Shown: positions 16,189-26,453, numbered from the stretch's first letter. The stretch is 64,000 bases of DNA from Sedimenticola sp. (GCA_026984735.1 JALSRN010000010.1:1-64000); one strand, 5' to 3'. Translations and numbers: made by a program. The notes: generated by a model not told the origin, from the sequence alone.

Positions 16189-17034
16189 GTGATGCTCCAT
16201 TACCGACCGCAGCTCACCGAAGCAGCGCTCGAAGCCGCCAGTCCGGTGACCGCCATGGACGAACGGGGACGCATTCGAGAGGGCCTTGTCGCCGCCGAAC
16301 GGCCGCTCACCGTCTACCTCGACAAGCGCGAGCTGGTGACGCTGATGACGCTGGGAACCGCTCCCGAGCTTCTGGTTCTCGGCTGGCTGCGCAACCAGCG
16401 CATGATCGCCGCCTTGGACCAGATCCTCGCCATCCAGGTGGACTGGGAGACCGAATCGGCGGCGGTGACCACGCGCACCGGCGTGGAAGGGCTGGAAGCC
16501 AGGCTCGCCAAGCGCACCGTCACCACCGGCTGCGGGCAGGGAACCCTTTTCGGAAGCCTCCTCGAGGACCTGGAGAGAATCCAGCTGCCTCCTGCCCTTT
16601 TTTCCCAGAACGCGCTCTATCGCCTGCTGGAAGCGCTGAGACACCACAATCGAGTCTACCGAAGGGCCGGGGCGGTTCACGGTTGCGCTCTCTGCCGGGA
16701 AGAGCAAATCCTGGTGTTCATCGAGGATGTGGGGCGGCACAACGCGGTGGACGCCATCGCCGGCCACATGTGGCTGGAAGGGATCGATGGAGGCGACAAA
16801 GTCTTCTACACCACCGGAAGGCTCACGTCGGAGATGGTCATCAAGGTGGCGCAGATGGGCATCCCCGTTCTGGTCTCCCGATCGGGCGTCACCCGCATGG
16901 GATTGGAGCTGGCGCGGAAGGTGGGCGTCATTCTCATCGCCCGGGCCAAGGGCGAACATTTTCTGGTCTACAACGGCGCGGATCGCATGGTTCTGGACGC
17001 CCTGCCGACCCGAGAGGCCGCAGGAGGGCGGTGA
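16189..17034 (+). CDS. fdhD: FdhD sulfurtransferase for formate dehydrogenase activation
   Basis: A protein of 281 residues. FdhD passes sulfur from a cysteine desulfurase to the FDH cofactor. The two functional cysteines are in VHGCALCREE (about 165-174). Other family blocks are AAERPLTVYLDKREL, TTGCGQGTLF, IEDVGRHNAVD and TTGRLTSEMVIK. Translation may begin at GTG 16189 or ATG 16192, directly after the moaA stop. It overlaps the next gene by one base. Its presence fits the cysteine-type FdhA encoded across the divergent promoter region. Confidence 0.95.
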   Translation: MMLHYRPQLTEAALEAASPVTAMDERGRIREGLVAAERPLTVYLDKRELVTLMTLGTAPELLVLGWLRNQRMIAALDQILAIQVDWETESAAVTTRTGVEGLEARLAKRTVTTGCGQGTLFGSLLEDLERIQLPPALFSQNALYRLLEALRHHNRVYRRAGAVHGCALCREEQILVFIEDVGRHNAVDAIAGHMWLEGIDGGDKVFYTTGRLTSEMVIKVAQMGIPVLVSRSGVTRMGLELARKVGVILIARAKGEHFLVYNGADRMVLDALPTREAAGGR

Positions 17035-17981
17035 TGTCCCCGGTGGTGAAGAGCGACGCTGGAGCATGGAAAGGGCCTGAGAAGGGGCTTGGTCCCGGCA
17101 ACTCCGCTTTTCTCAACGTCAGACAGGTGGCGGAGTACCTCCAGCTGAACGAGAAAAAGGTCTATGCGCTGGTTCGCGAAGGAGCCATTCCCGCCACCAA
17201 GGTGACCGGCAAGTGGCTCTTCCCCCGCAAGCTGGTGGACCGGTGGTTGCTCGACTCGGCCCATGGAGGACTGCTCGCCGACCGGCTGATGATTGCCGGC
17301 AGCGACGACCCCTTGCTCTATCGGCTGGTATTGCTCCTCGCCCAGGAGACGGGATCCCGAGCGCTGGTCGCCTATTCGCCCACCGGCACCCGCCTGGGGC
17401 TGAAGCTGCTGCAAAGCGGGCGGGCCGATCTCTGCGGCATCCACTGGGGGCCGGACGAAGAGAGCGAGACCCGCCATCCCGCCCTGCTGAAGCAGCACGA
17501 CGGTCACCGCCGATGGATTCTCGTGCACGCCTTTCGCAGAGAGCAGGGAATCCTGGTACGGAATCCCCCCGCAAGCGGAATGGAGGAGCTGCTGCGCCCG
17601 CACGTCCGATGGGCTCTGCGCCAGCCCGGCGCAGGCGCGCAGCGCTATTTTCTCGAAGTGCTGAGCCGGCACGATCTGGCCGAGGAGGGGTTGAACCGAA
17701 CCCTGACAGCCTATTCCGAGCGCGATGCCGCCGCTGCGGTTGCCATGAATCTGGCCGACGCCGCGCCGGGCGCCCGGCCCGTGGCCAATGAATACGGTCT
17801 CGGTTTCGTTCCCTTCGGATGGGAATCTTTCGATCTCGCCATGCCGCGGGAGATCTGGTTCCGCCACCTTTTCCAGCGCCTGCTCAAATGGCTCCGATCC
17901 GCTGAGAGCAGGGCCTTGGCGGAGAGGCTGGGGGGCTACGATCTCAGCCGTTGCGGCGAACTGACATGGGGCGAGGAGTGA
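17034..17981 (+). CDS. excisionase/MerR-type HTH regulator with periplasmic-binding-like sensor domain
   Basis: A protein of 315 residues. The N-terminal part (about 24-75) is an excisionase-type winged HTH (FLNVRQVAEYLQLNEKKVYA, then GAIPATKVTGKWLFPRKLVD). The rest resembles a type-2 periplasmic-binding domain turned cytoplasmic sensor (LMIAGSDDPLLYRLVLLLAQ, YSPTGTRLGLKLLQSGRADL). Such one-component proteins are often found by molybdate or tungstate transporters and FDH genes, and may sense the oxyanion; the ligand here is inferred. No signal peptide. AGGAGG precedes ATG 17034. Its 3' end overlaps the convergent kinase gene by 46 bases. Confidence 0.82.
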   Translation: MSPVVKSDAGAWKGPEKGLGPGNSAFLNVRQVAEYLQLNEKKVYALVREGAIPATKVTGKWLFPRKLVDRWLLDSAHGGLLADRLMIAGSDDPLLYRLVLLLAQETGSRALVAYSPTGTRLGLKLLQSGRADLCGIHWGPDEESETRHPALLKQHDGHRRWILVHAFRREQGILVRNPPASGMEELLRPHVRWALRQPGAGAQRYFLEVLSRHDLAEEGLNRTLTAYSERDAAAAVAMNLADAAPGARPVANEYGLGFVPFGWESFDLAMPREIWFRHLFQRLLKWLRSAESRALAERLGGYDLSRCGELTWGEE

Positions 17982-20065
17982 TCCTCCGCCCTTTTCATGG
18001 AACGGAGCTGCTCCGCGAATGCCTCCTCGTCGGTAAGGATCTGCGCCTCCCGCAGGAGCCAGATGGAGAATCTCGCCCCCTCGCCGGGCTTCGAGGAGAC
18101 GGTGATGTTTCCTCCATAGTGCCTCACCAGCCCATAGCTCACCGAAAGCCCGAGGCCGGTTCCCTTCCCTTCGCGCCGGGTGGTGAAGAAGGGATCGAAC
18201 AGCTGATCGATCCGTTCCGGCTCTATCCCCACCCCGTTGTCCTCCACATGAACGACGGCCCCCCGTCGTTCCCAGGCTTCCGTGGCGATACGAACGATCC
18301 CTCCTGAGCGGGGCAGTGCGTGGACCGCGTTGGTGATCAAATTGACCAGCACCTGTTGCAGTTCCATCGCATTGAACTCCACCCTGGGCGCTTCTCCCAG
18401 GGCCAATTCGATATCGAAAGGCTTGCTCTTGCGCAGATGACGGACGAGAGGCAGGGTCCGTTCCACCACGCGGTTGACGTCGATCGCTTCGCTCTGGCCC
18501 GAATAGCTCTCTGGACGCGCGTATTGAAGCAGCTCGTCGATGATCTTCTTGATGCGGTAGATCTGCTCGATGATGAGCTCGATCTCTTCCCGAACCGGTT
18601 CCGCCGCTGCACCCAGCTCCTCCACCAGAAGATCGAGATTGCCCAGCATCACCGCGGTGGGGTTGTTGATTTCGTGCGCCACGCCCGCCGTCAGCTCACC
18701 CAGGGCCGCCAACTTCTCCGCCACCACCAATTGACGGCGCGTCTCCCGCAGCAGGCGGATGGTCGCCTCCAGCTCCCGGTTCTTGGCTTCCAGTTCCGCC
18801 GTGCGCTCATGCACCTTTTCCTCCAGACGCTCGGCCCATTCGCTGATCTGCCGGTTGCGCTCCTGCAACAGTTCGAGCATGGCGTCGAACTCCCGCGCCA
18901 ACTCGCCGATCTCGTCGCTGGAGTTCACCCGCGGCATGCGCACGGCCTCTCCCGCCCGCACCGAACGCACCACGCGGCTCATCGCTTCCAGCGGCCGGAA
19001 GATCGACTTCGCCCCGCGGATGGAGAGCGCCGCGGAAAGCGCCATCAACCCAAGGAAAAAGAGCACCAACACCGCCAACGCCTGCCACAGGGCGTACCGG
19101 AAAGGGGCTTCGAGAAATCCCGCATAGAGCATCCCCACCCGGTTTCCGTCCACGTCCAGAATGGGCTCGTACGAAGAGATGTACCAGTCGTTCACTACGA
19201 AGGCCCGATCGATCCACACCTTGCCCTCGTCCAACACTCGAGTGCGGACCTCGTCCGACACCCGGGTGCCGAGCGCTCTTTCTCCGGGAGCCAAAGGCAC
19301 GTTGGTGCTGATCCGGACGTCGTCCAAAAAGACCGTGACCGTGCCGATGCTTCCTTCGGGCAGGCTCCCGGGGCCGTAGACCAAGTCGCGAATGGCGTCC
19401 ACGAACGCGAAGTTGCCGTTGAGCAGGACCCCGCCATCCAGCACGCCGATGATCTTGCCGTGAGCATTGCGCACCGGATAGAGCGCGCGGATCATCATGC
19501 CGCGATCCTCCTTGCGGCGATTCGTCGGGCGCGCGCGAGGCGTGGCGATGAGGGGCAGCTCGACCCGTCTGGCCAATTCGGGCGACTCCAGCGCCAGTTC
19601 CCGGTCGCTGTAGATCTCCACTCCGACGCTCGGCTTCCCTTCCAGAGCGGCGACCAGCTGCGACGAGTGGCGGGCGAAGGCGGCAGGCCCCGTCCTGTCC
19701 ACGCCGAGGATGCGGCCGTTGCCGTCCACCAGGTTGAGATAGCTGAACCCCCGCTTGCGGCGCAATCCGCGCAACTGCTCCTGCAGGATGTCGAGGCGAC
19801 CCTGCTCCAAAGCGGTACGAAAAGCGTACGACTCGCCCAAGCGGGAGAGCTCTCGCAAATAGTCTTGGCGGATGCGGCGGAAGACGTCGTCGGCCACCGA
19901 AAGGTCGGTGGTGACCTTCATGAACAGCTGCTTGTAGGAGAAGTTGTTTCCCCAATAGAGCGCGGCGACCAGCGCCACCGGCATGACCAGGAGGATGGGA
20001 AACAGGGTGAGGACGAGAAGCTTGTACCGAACCGTGTGCCGGATGGCGCGGAACAGCCGTTTCAT
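17936..20065 (-). CDS. membrane sensor histidine kinase with double-CACHE-like periplasmic domain
   Basis: A protein of 709 residues. One N-terminal membrane helix (LLVLTLFPILLVMPVALVAA, about 16-35) precedes a periplasmic domain of some 290 residues with CACHE-like features (FSYLNLVDGNGRILGVDRTG; PVRNAHGKIIGVLDGGVLLN; ISSYEPILDVDGNRVGMLYA). A second helix, a HAMP domain (FRPLEAMSRVV) and a coiled coil (VHERTAELEAKNRELEATIR) follow. Then come the HisKA box GELTAGVAHEINNP and an ATPase domain (NLITNAVHALP, DNGVGIEP, GKGTGLGLSV). This is an NtrB/ZraS-like kinase paired with the sigma54 activator encoded 7 bases upstream. CACHE domains commonly bind small carboxylates; the signal here is unknown. 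Confidence 0.93.
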   Translation of the reverse strand: MKRLFRAIRHTVRYKLLVLTLFPILLVMPVALVAALYWGNNFSYKQLFMKVTTDLSVADDVFRRIRQDYLRELSRLGESYAFRTALEQGRLDILQEQLRGLRRKRGFSYLNLVDGNGRILGVDRTGPAAFARHSSQLVAALEGKPSVGVEIYSDRELALESPELARRVELPLIATPRARPTNRRKEDRGMMIRALYPVRNAHGKIIGVLDGGVLLNGNFAFVDAIRDLVYGPGSLPEGSIGTVTVFLDDVRISTNVPLAPGERALGTRVSDEVRTRVLDEGKVWIDRAFVVNDWYISSYEPILDVDGNRVGMLYAGFLEAPFRYALWQALAVLVLFFLGLMALSAALSIRGAKSIFRPLEAMSRVVRSVRAGEAVRMPRVNSSDEIGELAREFDAMLELLQERNRQISEWAERLEEKVHERTAELEAKNRELEATIRLLRETRRQLVVAEKLAALGELTAGVAHEINNPTAVMLGNLDLLVEELGAAAEPVREEIELIIEQIYRIKKIIDELLQYARPESYSGQSEAIDVNRVVERTLPLVRHLRKSKPFDIELALGEAPRVEFNAMELQQVLVNLITNAVHALPRSGGIVRIATEAWERRGAVVHVEDNGVGIEPERIDQLFDPFFTTRREGKGTGLGLSVSYGLVRHYGGNITVSSKPGEGARFSIWLLREAQILTDEEAFAEQLRSMKRAEDHSSPHVSSPQRLRS

Positions 20066-20072
20066 GGCGGAA

Positions 20073-21479
<1,407 letters not shown>

Positions 21480-21705
21480 TTCTCCTCTGATGGGGGGCTT
21501 TCTTGTAACTCTCGAAAGCGGTTCCACCGCACGCCCACGGAGGGCGGCGTTTCTGGTTCAGTGTGGGTCATTCTGTCGCATTGTCAAGTTGGACGCTTCC
21601 GCCAATTTGTCCCAACCGAACTTTCCTTACCGCTTCGAGCTCTCTCTCTTTCTCGCGATCACCCGGAATAAGGCCGGTTCGCACGGCCGTTTTTCGGCTT
21701 CCGGT

Positions 21706-21728
21706 CCCGACTTCCGAAAAGTGTCGGG
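21706..21728. promoter_or_regulatory. inverted repeat abutting the tupA -24 box
   Basis: CCCGAC (21706-21711) and GTCGGG (21723-21728) form a perfect 6-base inverted repeat with an 11-base spacer. It ends one base before the T of the -24 element. A protein bound here would hinder sigma54-polymerase, so it could be a repressor site, for example for a tungstate-responsive regulator. This is inference from position only. Confidence 0.35.
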
Positions 21729-21729
21729 C

Positions 21730-21746
21730 TGGCACCGCTATTGCAT
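21730..21746 (+). promoter_or_regulatory. sigma54 promoter of tupA operon
   Basis: TGGCACCGCTATTGCAT is a perfect match to the sigma54 consensus TGGCAC-N5-TTGCA/T with GG-N10-GC spacing. The predicted transcription start is near 21756. That places the upstream ATG at 21752 outside the message and moves the tupA start to a downstream TTG. Confidence 0.85.
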
Positions 21747-21781
21747 GAAACATGCCCACTCCAATCCATCAGGCAAGACCG

Positions 21782-22621
21782 TTGTTGAACAGACTGCTCT
21801 TTCTCTTTTTGTCGTTGATCTTCTCCACCTCTCTCTTGGCGGGCCCGCAGAACCATTCCAGGGTGATTCGGCTCGCCACCACCACCAGCACGGAGAATTC
21901 GGGCCTGCTCCACTATCTGCTGCCCCTTTTCGAAAAGGAGAGCGGCTATCGCGTCCATGTGATCGCAGTGGGCACCGGCAAGGCGCTGCGCATGGGGCGG
22001 GACGGCGACGTGGACGTGGTCCTGGTCCATGCGCGAAGCGCTGAACGCAAATTCGTCGCCGAGGGCTTCGGCGAACACCGCTTCTCGGTGATGTACAACG
22101 ATTTCGTGCTCGTCGGCCCCCGGGACGATCCGGCGGGAGTGCGCTCCGCCGCCTCCGCGGACGAAGCCTTCCGACGCCTGGGAGAAGGCAAAGCGCTCTT
22201 CGTCTCCAGAGGAGACGACTCCGGTACCAACAAGAAGGAGCTGGCGCTGTGGAAGAGCGCCGGCGTTCATCCCCGGGGCGGTTGGTATCGCGAGGCGGGG
22301 CAGGGCATGGGCCGGGTGCTGCAGATGGCCAGCGAACTGGGCGCCTACACGCTCACCGACCGTGGCACCTGGCTGGCGATGAAGAAGGGGCTCGACCTGC
22401 GGATTCTCCACCAAGGCGACCCCATGCTGTTCAACCCTTACGGCATCATCGCCGTCAATCCCGAACGGCATCCCAACGTGAACCATCAGGGAGCATTGGC
22501 GCTGATCCGCTGGTTCGTGGGCAAGGAGGGGCAGGAGAAGATCGCCGCTTTTCGCAAAGAGGGAGAGCAGCTTTTCATCCCCAACGCCCAGCCGAGCGAA
22601 CTGGCGCTGCTGAAACCATGA
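21782..22621 (+). CDS. tupA: tungstate ABC transporter substrate-binding protein
   Basis: A protein of about 279 residues. The mature N-terminus carries the TupA tungstate motif TTTSTENSGLLHYLLP, and the fold blocks AVGTGKALRMGRDGDVDVVL and FVSRGDDSGTNKKELALW are typical of the family. A signal peptide (LNRLLFLFLSLIFSTSLLAG) gives periplasmic location. I prefer TTG 21782 or 21785 because the sigma54 promoter predicts transcription from about 21756, after the ATG at 21752; a weak AGGCAAG lies five bases upstream. It overlaps tupB (ATGA). Tup systems bind tungstate far better than molybdate, which is why tungsten enzymes are suspected here. Confidence 0.92.
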   Translation: MLNRLLFLFLSLIFSTSLLAGPQNHSRVIRLATTTSTENSGLLHYLLPLFEKESGYRVHVIAVGTGKALRMGRDGDVDVVLVHARSAERKFVAEGFGEHRFSVMYNDFVLVGPRDDPAGVRSAASADEAFRRLGEGKALFVSRGDDSGTNKKELALWKSAGVHPRGGWYREAGQGMGRVLQMASELGAYTLTDRGTWLAMKKGLDLRILHQGDPMLFNPYGIIAVNPERHPNVNHQGALALIRWFVGKEGQEKIAAFRKEGEQLFIPNAQPSELALLKP

Positions 22622-23319
22622 CCTTGTGGGAAGCGACCGACCACGCCATGCGGCTTCTTCTCGGTGGAGACGAGTCGCTCTGGCGGATCATCGGCATCTC
22701 CTTCAAAGTGTCGGGCATCGCCATCCTCATGGCCACCCCGCCCGCCGTGCTCACCGCCTTCGCCCTTGCCTGGCTCCGCTTTCCTGGGCGACGCTTGTTG
22801 ATTTCGCTGTTCAGCACCTTGTTGTCCGTGCCGGCGGTGGTGGTCGGGCTCACCCTCTATCTGCTGCTCTCCAACCAGGGTCCCTTGGGCGACTGGCGGC
22901 TGCTCTTCACCCAGTCCGCCATGGTGGCGGGTCAGGTGGTTCTCGCCTTTCCCATTCTGGTGGCCATGGGGCACGCTGCCTTGCAGTCGGTGGACCAACG
23001 GGCATGGGAAACGGCGCGCACCCTGGGGGCCTCTTTCTTCAAAGCCTTCCTGCTGGTGCTTCGCGAGAGCCGCTTCGGCCTGCTGGCGGCGCTCTTGGCC
23101 GCCTACGGGCGCATCATCGCCGAAGTGGGCGCCTCGATGATGCTTGGAGGAAACATCCTCGACTACACCCGCAACATCCCCACCGCCATCGCGCTGGAAA
23201 CCAGCAAGGGTGAATTCGCCCAAGGCATCGCCCTGGGCGTGGTGCTGTTGTTGCTCGCCTCCACCCTCAACGGCCTGCTCCACTATGTGCAGGGTAAAGG
23301 AGGAGTTTCCACCCCATGA
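22618..23319 (+). CDS. tupB: tungstate ABC transporter permease
   Basis: A permease of 233 residues with about five membrane helices (for example VSGIAILMATPPAVLTAFAL, LLISLFSTLLSVPAVVVGLT and MVAGQVVLAFPILVAMGHAA). The binding-protein-dependent permease loop is AWETARTLGASFFKAFLLVL, followed by AAYGRIIAEVGASMMLGGNI, which is highly typical of TupB. It forms the membrane channel with TupC as ATPase. Coupled to tupA and tupC by four-base overlaps. Confidence 0.93.
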   Translation: MTLWEATDHAMRLLLGGDESLWRIIGISFKVSGIAILMATPPAVLTAFALAWLRFPGRRLLISLFSTLLSVPAVVVGLTLYLLLSNQGPLGDWRLLFTQSAMVAGQVVLAFPILVAMGHAALQSVDQRAWETARTLGASFFKAFLLVLRESRFGLLAALLAAYGRIIAEVGASMMLGGNILDYTRNIPTAIALETSKGEFAQGIALGVVLLLLASTLNGLLHYVQGKGGVSTP

Positions 23320-24038
23320 ACGAGAAATTCGCGCTGGAGGTCGAAGGCTTGCGCTACGGCCCAGGCGACCGAAACCTGTTCGACTCCATGAACCTGCGCC
23401 TCGAAAGCGGACGCTGCGTTCTGCTCACCGGCGAGAACGGCGCCGGGAAGACGACCCTGCTGCGCATTCTCGCGGGCCTGCAGAAACCTCGAGAGGGACG
23501 TTTCCGGTTGGAGGGGGGGGATTTCGCCGCCTGGAAGAAGATGCGCCGAATCCTCCAGAAACGGGTACTCTATCTGCATCAGCAGCCCTACATGTTCGAC
23601 GGTACCGTGGAGTACAACCTGAGATTCGCCCTTTCCCGAAGCACCGGACGCGGCGCCAAGGAAGAGCTCGTGGAGCGGGCGCTGGAATGGGTGGGGATGA
23701 GCGGGTTCCGACGGAAGTATGCCCGCTCCCTCTCCGGAGGCGAGCGCCAGCGGGTGGCCTTGGCCCGCGCCTGGCTGGCCTCCCCCACGGTCATGCTGCT
23801 GGACGAGCCCACCGCCAATCTCGACGCCGAATCGCGGGAACGCACCTTGCGGCTGCTGCGCCAGCTCCGTCTGCAGGGAATGACGCTGGTGCTCGCCAGC
23901 CACGACCCCCACCATTTCACCGATCTGCCGGACCGCATCCTGCGGCTGCACCAGGGAAGGATCTTCCACGCCGCCCCCCCGCCCACTCAGAAGGAAGGAA
24001 GCGCGGCGGTGATTCCGCTGCGACAGGAGCTGGCATGA
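23316..24038 (+). CDS. tupC: tungstate ABC transporter ATP-binding protein
   Basis: An ABC ATPase of 240 residues with Walker A GENGAGKTT (about 40-48), Q-loop LYLHQQPYMF, signature SLSGGERQR, Walker B VMLLDEPTANLD and the switch His in LASHDPHHF. It has no molybdate-type C-terminal TOBE domain, in line with TupC rather than ModC. Coupled to tupB upstream and mobA downstream by four-base overlaps. Confidence 0.93.
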   Translation: MNEKFALEVEGLRYGPGDRNLFDSMNLRLESGRCVLLTGENGAGKTTLLRILAGLQKPREGRFRLEGGDFAAWKKMRRILQKRVLYLHQQPYMFDGTVEYNLRFALSRSTGRGAKEELVERALEWVGMSGFRRKYARSLSGGERQRVALARAWLASPTVMLLDEPTANLDAESRERTLRLLRQLRLQGMTLVLASHDPHHFTDLPDRILRLHQGRIFHAAPPPTQKEGSAAVIPLRQELA

Positions 24039-24634
24039 ACGGCAAGCGGCAGACCACCGGCGTGATCCTGGCGGGCGGGCTGGCGCGGCGCATGGGCGGC
24101 CGGGACAAGGGGCTGCTGGCGTTCGAGGGCCGGCCTCTCATCCGCCATGTCATCGACGCCCTGCGTCCTCAGGTCGAACGGTTGATCGTCAATGCCAATC
24201 GCAATCTCGAAAGCTACGCCCGTTTCGGCCTGCCCGTCGTCGAAGACGAAGTGGAGGGTTTCCAGGGGCCCTTGGCCGGCATCCTGTCGGCCATGCACCA
24301 GGCGGCCACCCCCTGGTTGTTGGTGGTCCCTTGCGATGCCCCTCATCCTCCGCCGGATTTGCGGGAACGGTTGATGGAAGCCGCGCAAAAACGGAACGCA
24401 CTCATCGCGGTGGCGCACGACGGCGTCCGCCTGCAGCCCGTGCACGCGCTGATCTCCACCGCGCTGGCCGCCGATCTGGAACAGTGGCTCGCCTCGGGCG
24501 GGCGCAAGATCGATCGCTGGTACGCGCGCCACCCCATGGCGGTGGTGGACTTTTCCGATCGTCCTGAAGCCTTCTTGAACCTCAACACGCCGGAAGAGCG
24601 GCAACGTCTGGAGAAGCAGAGGAGCGCGGGATGA
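24035..24634 (+). CDS. mobA: molybdenum cofactor guanylyltransferase
   Basis: A protein of 199 residues. MobA joins GMP to molybdopterin to form the MGD cofactor used by formate dehydrogenase-type enzymes. The nucleotide motif LAGGLARRMGGRDKGLLAF (about 12-30), FQGPLAGILSAM, VPCDAPH and VHALIS are all present. It overlaps tupC and mobB by four bases each, so metal import and cofactor finishing are in one transcript. Bis-MGD supply fits FdhA; AOR itself uses a simple bis-pterin. Confidence 0.94.
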   Translation: MNGKRQTTGVILAGGLARRMGGRDKGLLAFEGRPLIRHVIDALRPQVERLIVNANRNLESYARFGLPVVEDEVEGFQGPLAGILSAMHQAATPWLLVVPCDAPHPPPDLRERLMEAAQKRNALIAVAHDGVRLQPVHALISTALAADLEQWLASGGRKIDRWYARHPMAVVDFSDRPEAFLNLNTPEERQRLEKQRSAG

Positions 24635-25203
24635 TCGACTTTCCCGTTCCACTGCTGGGCTTCTGCGCTTGGAGCGGCGCGGGGAAGACCACGCTTCTGC
24701 GTCGCCTGCTTCCGTTGTTGCGGGCACACGGCCTGCGCGTCGCCGTGGTCAAGCACGCCCACCACAGTTTCGACGTCGATCATCCGGGCAAGGACAGCTA
24801 CGAACTGAGGGAAGCCGGCGCCGACCAGGTTCTGGTGGCCTCCAGGAACCGCGTGGCATGGATCCGCGAGCTCCAACGGCGGCACGAAGCGCCGCCCCTC
24901 GAAGAGGTGCTTCGGTGTCTGGACAACGGCGCCATCGATCTGGTTCTGGTGGAAGGGTACAAGAGCGCCGCGCTGCCCAAGATCGAGGTCCACCGTCCCG
25001 CCCTGGGACGTCCCCTTCTCCATCCCGGCGACCCCCACGTCATCGCCGTCGCCTCGGATCGGCCGGTGGCGACCCCCCTGCCGTGGCTGGACCTGAACCG
25101 GCCTGTCCAGGTCGCCCGTTTCATTCTCCGACATCTCCATCGTTCCGAAGAGAACCGCCATGCAGACCACGACCATTCGTACCGCTCCCAGTTGTGCCGA
25201 TGA
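24631..25203 (+). CDS. mobB: molybdopterin-guanine dinucleotide biosynthesis adapter MobB
   Basis: A P-loop GTPase of 190 residues that assists MobA. The Walker A motif is CAWSGAGKTT (about 12-21), followed by KHAHHSFDVDHPGKDSYELR, a strong MobB block, and LVLVEGYKSAALPKIEVHR. Its 3' end overlaps the moeA start by 44 bases in another frame, so the last 14 or so residues (HADHDHSYRSQLCR) are constrained by moeA and may be dispensable. Confidence 0.93.
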   Translation: MIDFPVPLLGFCAWSGAGKTTLLRRLLPLLRAHGLRVAVVKHAHHSFDVDHPGKDSYELREAGADQVLVASRNRVAWIRELQRRHEAPPLEEVLRCLDNGAIDLVLVEGYKSAALPKIEVHRPALGRPLLHPGDPHVIAVASDRPVATPLPWLDLNRPVQVARFILRHLHRSEENRHADHDHSYRSQLCR

Positions 25204-26443
25204 CCGCGAGCCCGGAATCCTCAAAGTCGAGGAGGCGCGCCGGCGCATTCTCGACGCCGTCACCCCTTTGAAAGGAGAAGAGCGCCTGGCGCTGCGCAGC
25301 GCTCTGGGAAGAGTGCTCGCGCGTGACGTAATCTCCCCCATCGACGTGCCGGGGCACGACAACTCCGCCATGGACGGCTATGCGCTGGCCGGGGCGCAAC
25401 TGCCGGAGTCGGGTTTCCTCGATCTGCGGGTGCGCGCCACCGTGGCCGCGGGCGACCGCTTCGAAGGGAGCTGTAAAAACGGCGAATGCATCCGCATCAT
25501 GACCGGCGCACCCATGCCGGCGGGGACGGACACCGTGGTGATGCAGGAACGGACGATGGAGCTCAGCGACGGTCGGATCCGCATCGGCACCGGACACCGC
25601 CGGGGAGAGAACGTGCGCCGCGCCGGCGAGGACATCGCCGCCGGCGCCGTGGTGCTCGAAGCCGGCAGGTGGCTGGCGCCGGCCGACCTGGGCATCCTCG
25701 CTTCGCTGGGCGTCGCCGAAGTGAGCGTCCGCCGCCGGGTTCGGGTGGCCTTCTTCTCCACCGGCGACGAGCTGCGGGGCGTGGGCGAGCCGCTGGCGGA
25801 GGGAGAAGTCTACGACAGCAACCGCTACAGCTTGTACGGCATGCTGCGCCGGCTCGGCGCCGAAATCCAGGACATGGGGGTGGTGAGAGACGATCCCGTG
25901 GCGCTCCGCACCGCTTTCGCGGAAGCGGGCGAACTGGCCGACGTGGTCATCACCTCCGGGGGGGTCTCCGTGGGGGCGGCGGACTACACCAAGGCGGTTC
26001 TGGAAGAGCTGGGCGAGATGGCGTTCTGGAAGATCGCCATGAAGCCGGGGCGTCCCCTCGCCTTCGGGCGGCTCGGAAACGCCCACTTCTTCGGCTTGCC
26101 GGGCAACCCGGTGGCGGTGATGGTCACCTTCTACCAGTTCGTCCTGCCTGCGCTGCATTGGATGGCCAGCGGCCGGGAGTGGCGCCCCCTCATCGTGGAG
26201 GCCATCGCGGCCGAACCGCTGCGCAAGCGGCGTGGACGTTACGAATTTCTGCGGGGAGTGATCGAGCCCGGCGACGACGGCATCCTGAGCGTGCGCAGCG
26301 TGGGACGCCAGGGATCGGGCATCCTCACGTCCATGAGCCGGGGCAACTGTTTCATTCTGCTGGACGAAGAGCAGGGCGACGTGGCCGCGGGCGACCGCGT
26401 GCGGGTGCAGCCCTTCGCGGCGCTGACCCACTGCCAGGGGTGA
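25160..26443 (+). CDS. moeA: molybdopterin molybdenumtransferase
   Basis: A protein of 427 residues that inserts molybdate or tungstate into adenylylated molybdopterin. The MoeA pattern is complete: DVPGHDNSAMDGYA (about 62-75), RIMTGAPMPAGTD, RRAGEDI, FFSTGDEL, YDSNRYSLYGML, VITSGGVSVG and FFGLPGNPVAVMVTFYQFV. ATG 25160 lies inside mobB; a later start near residue 20 is possible. It ends the tup-mob-moe operon. A dedicated MoeA fits the idea that some MoeA proteins favour tungstate. Confidence 0.95.
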   Translation: MQTTTIRTAPSCADDREPGILKVEEARRRILDAVTPLKGEERLALRSALGRVLARDVISPIDVPGHDNSAMDGYALAGAQLPESGFLDLRVRATVAAGDRFEGSCKNGECIRIMTGAPMPAGTDTVVMQERTMELSDGRIRIGTGHRRGENVRRAGEDIAAGAVVLEAGRWLAPADLGILASLGVAEVSVRRRVRVAFFSTGDELRGVGEPLAEGEVYDSNRYSLYGMLRRLGAEIQDMGVVRDDPVALRTAFAEAGELADVVITSGGVSVGAADYTKAVLEELGEMAFWKIAMKPGRPLAFGRLGNAHFFGLPGNPVAVMVTFYQFVLPALHWMASGREWRPLIVEAIAAEPLRKRRGRYEFLRGVIEPGDDGILSVRSVGRQGSGILTSMSRGNCFILLDEEQGDVAAGDRVRVQPFAALTHCQG

Positions 26444-26453
26444 GCCCCGCGGA

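Larger units (their letters stand above)
21480..21781 (+). other. divergent regulatory region between the response regulator and tupA
   Basis: A gap of about 300 bases. It holds the tupA sigma54 promoter (21730-21746), the word CAATTTGTCCC at 21603-21613 (about 145 bases upstream of the predicted tupA start), a hairpin GGCCG-N7-CGGCC followed by five T (21672-21694), and a CCCGAC/GTCGGG dyad at 21706-21728. On the minus strand a perfect TTGACA (21587-21582) could be the -35 box of the response regulator gene, but the -10 (ACACTG) is poor. No gene is seen. Confidence 0.5.

Noticed and set aside
21672-21694. GGCCG-N7-CGGCC hairpin followed by TTTTT as an intrinsic terminator
   Set aside because: No plus-strand gene ends upstream of it; the stem is only 5 base pairs, so it is more likely chance or part of the regulatory region.
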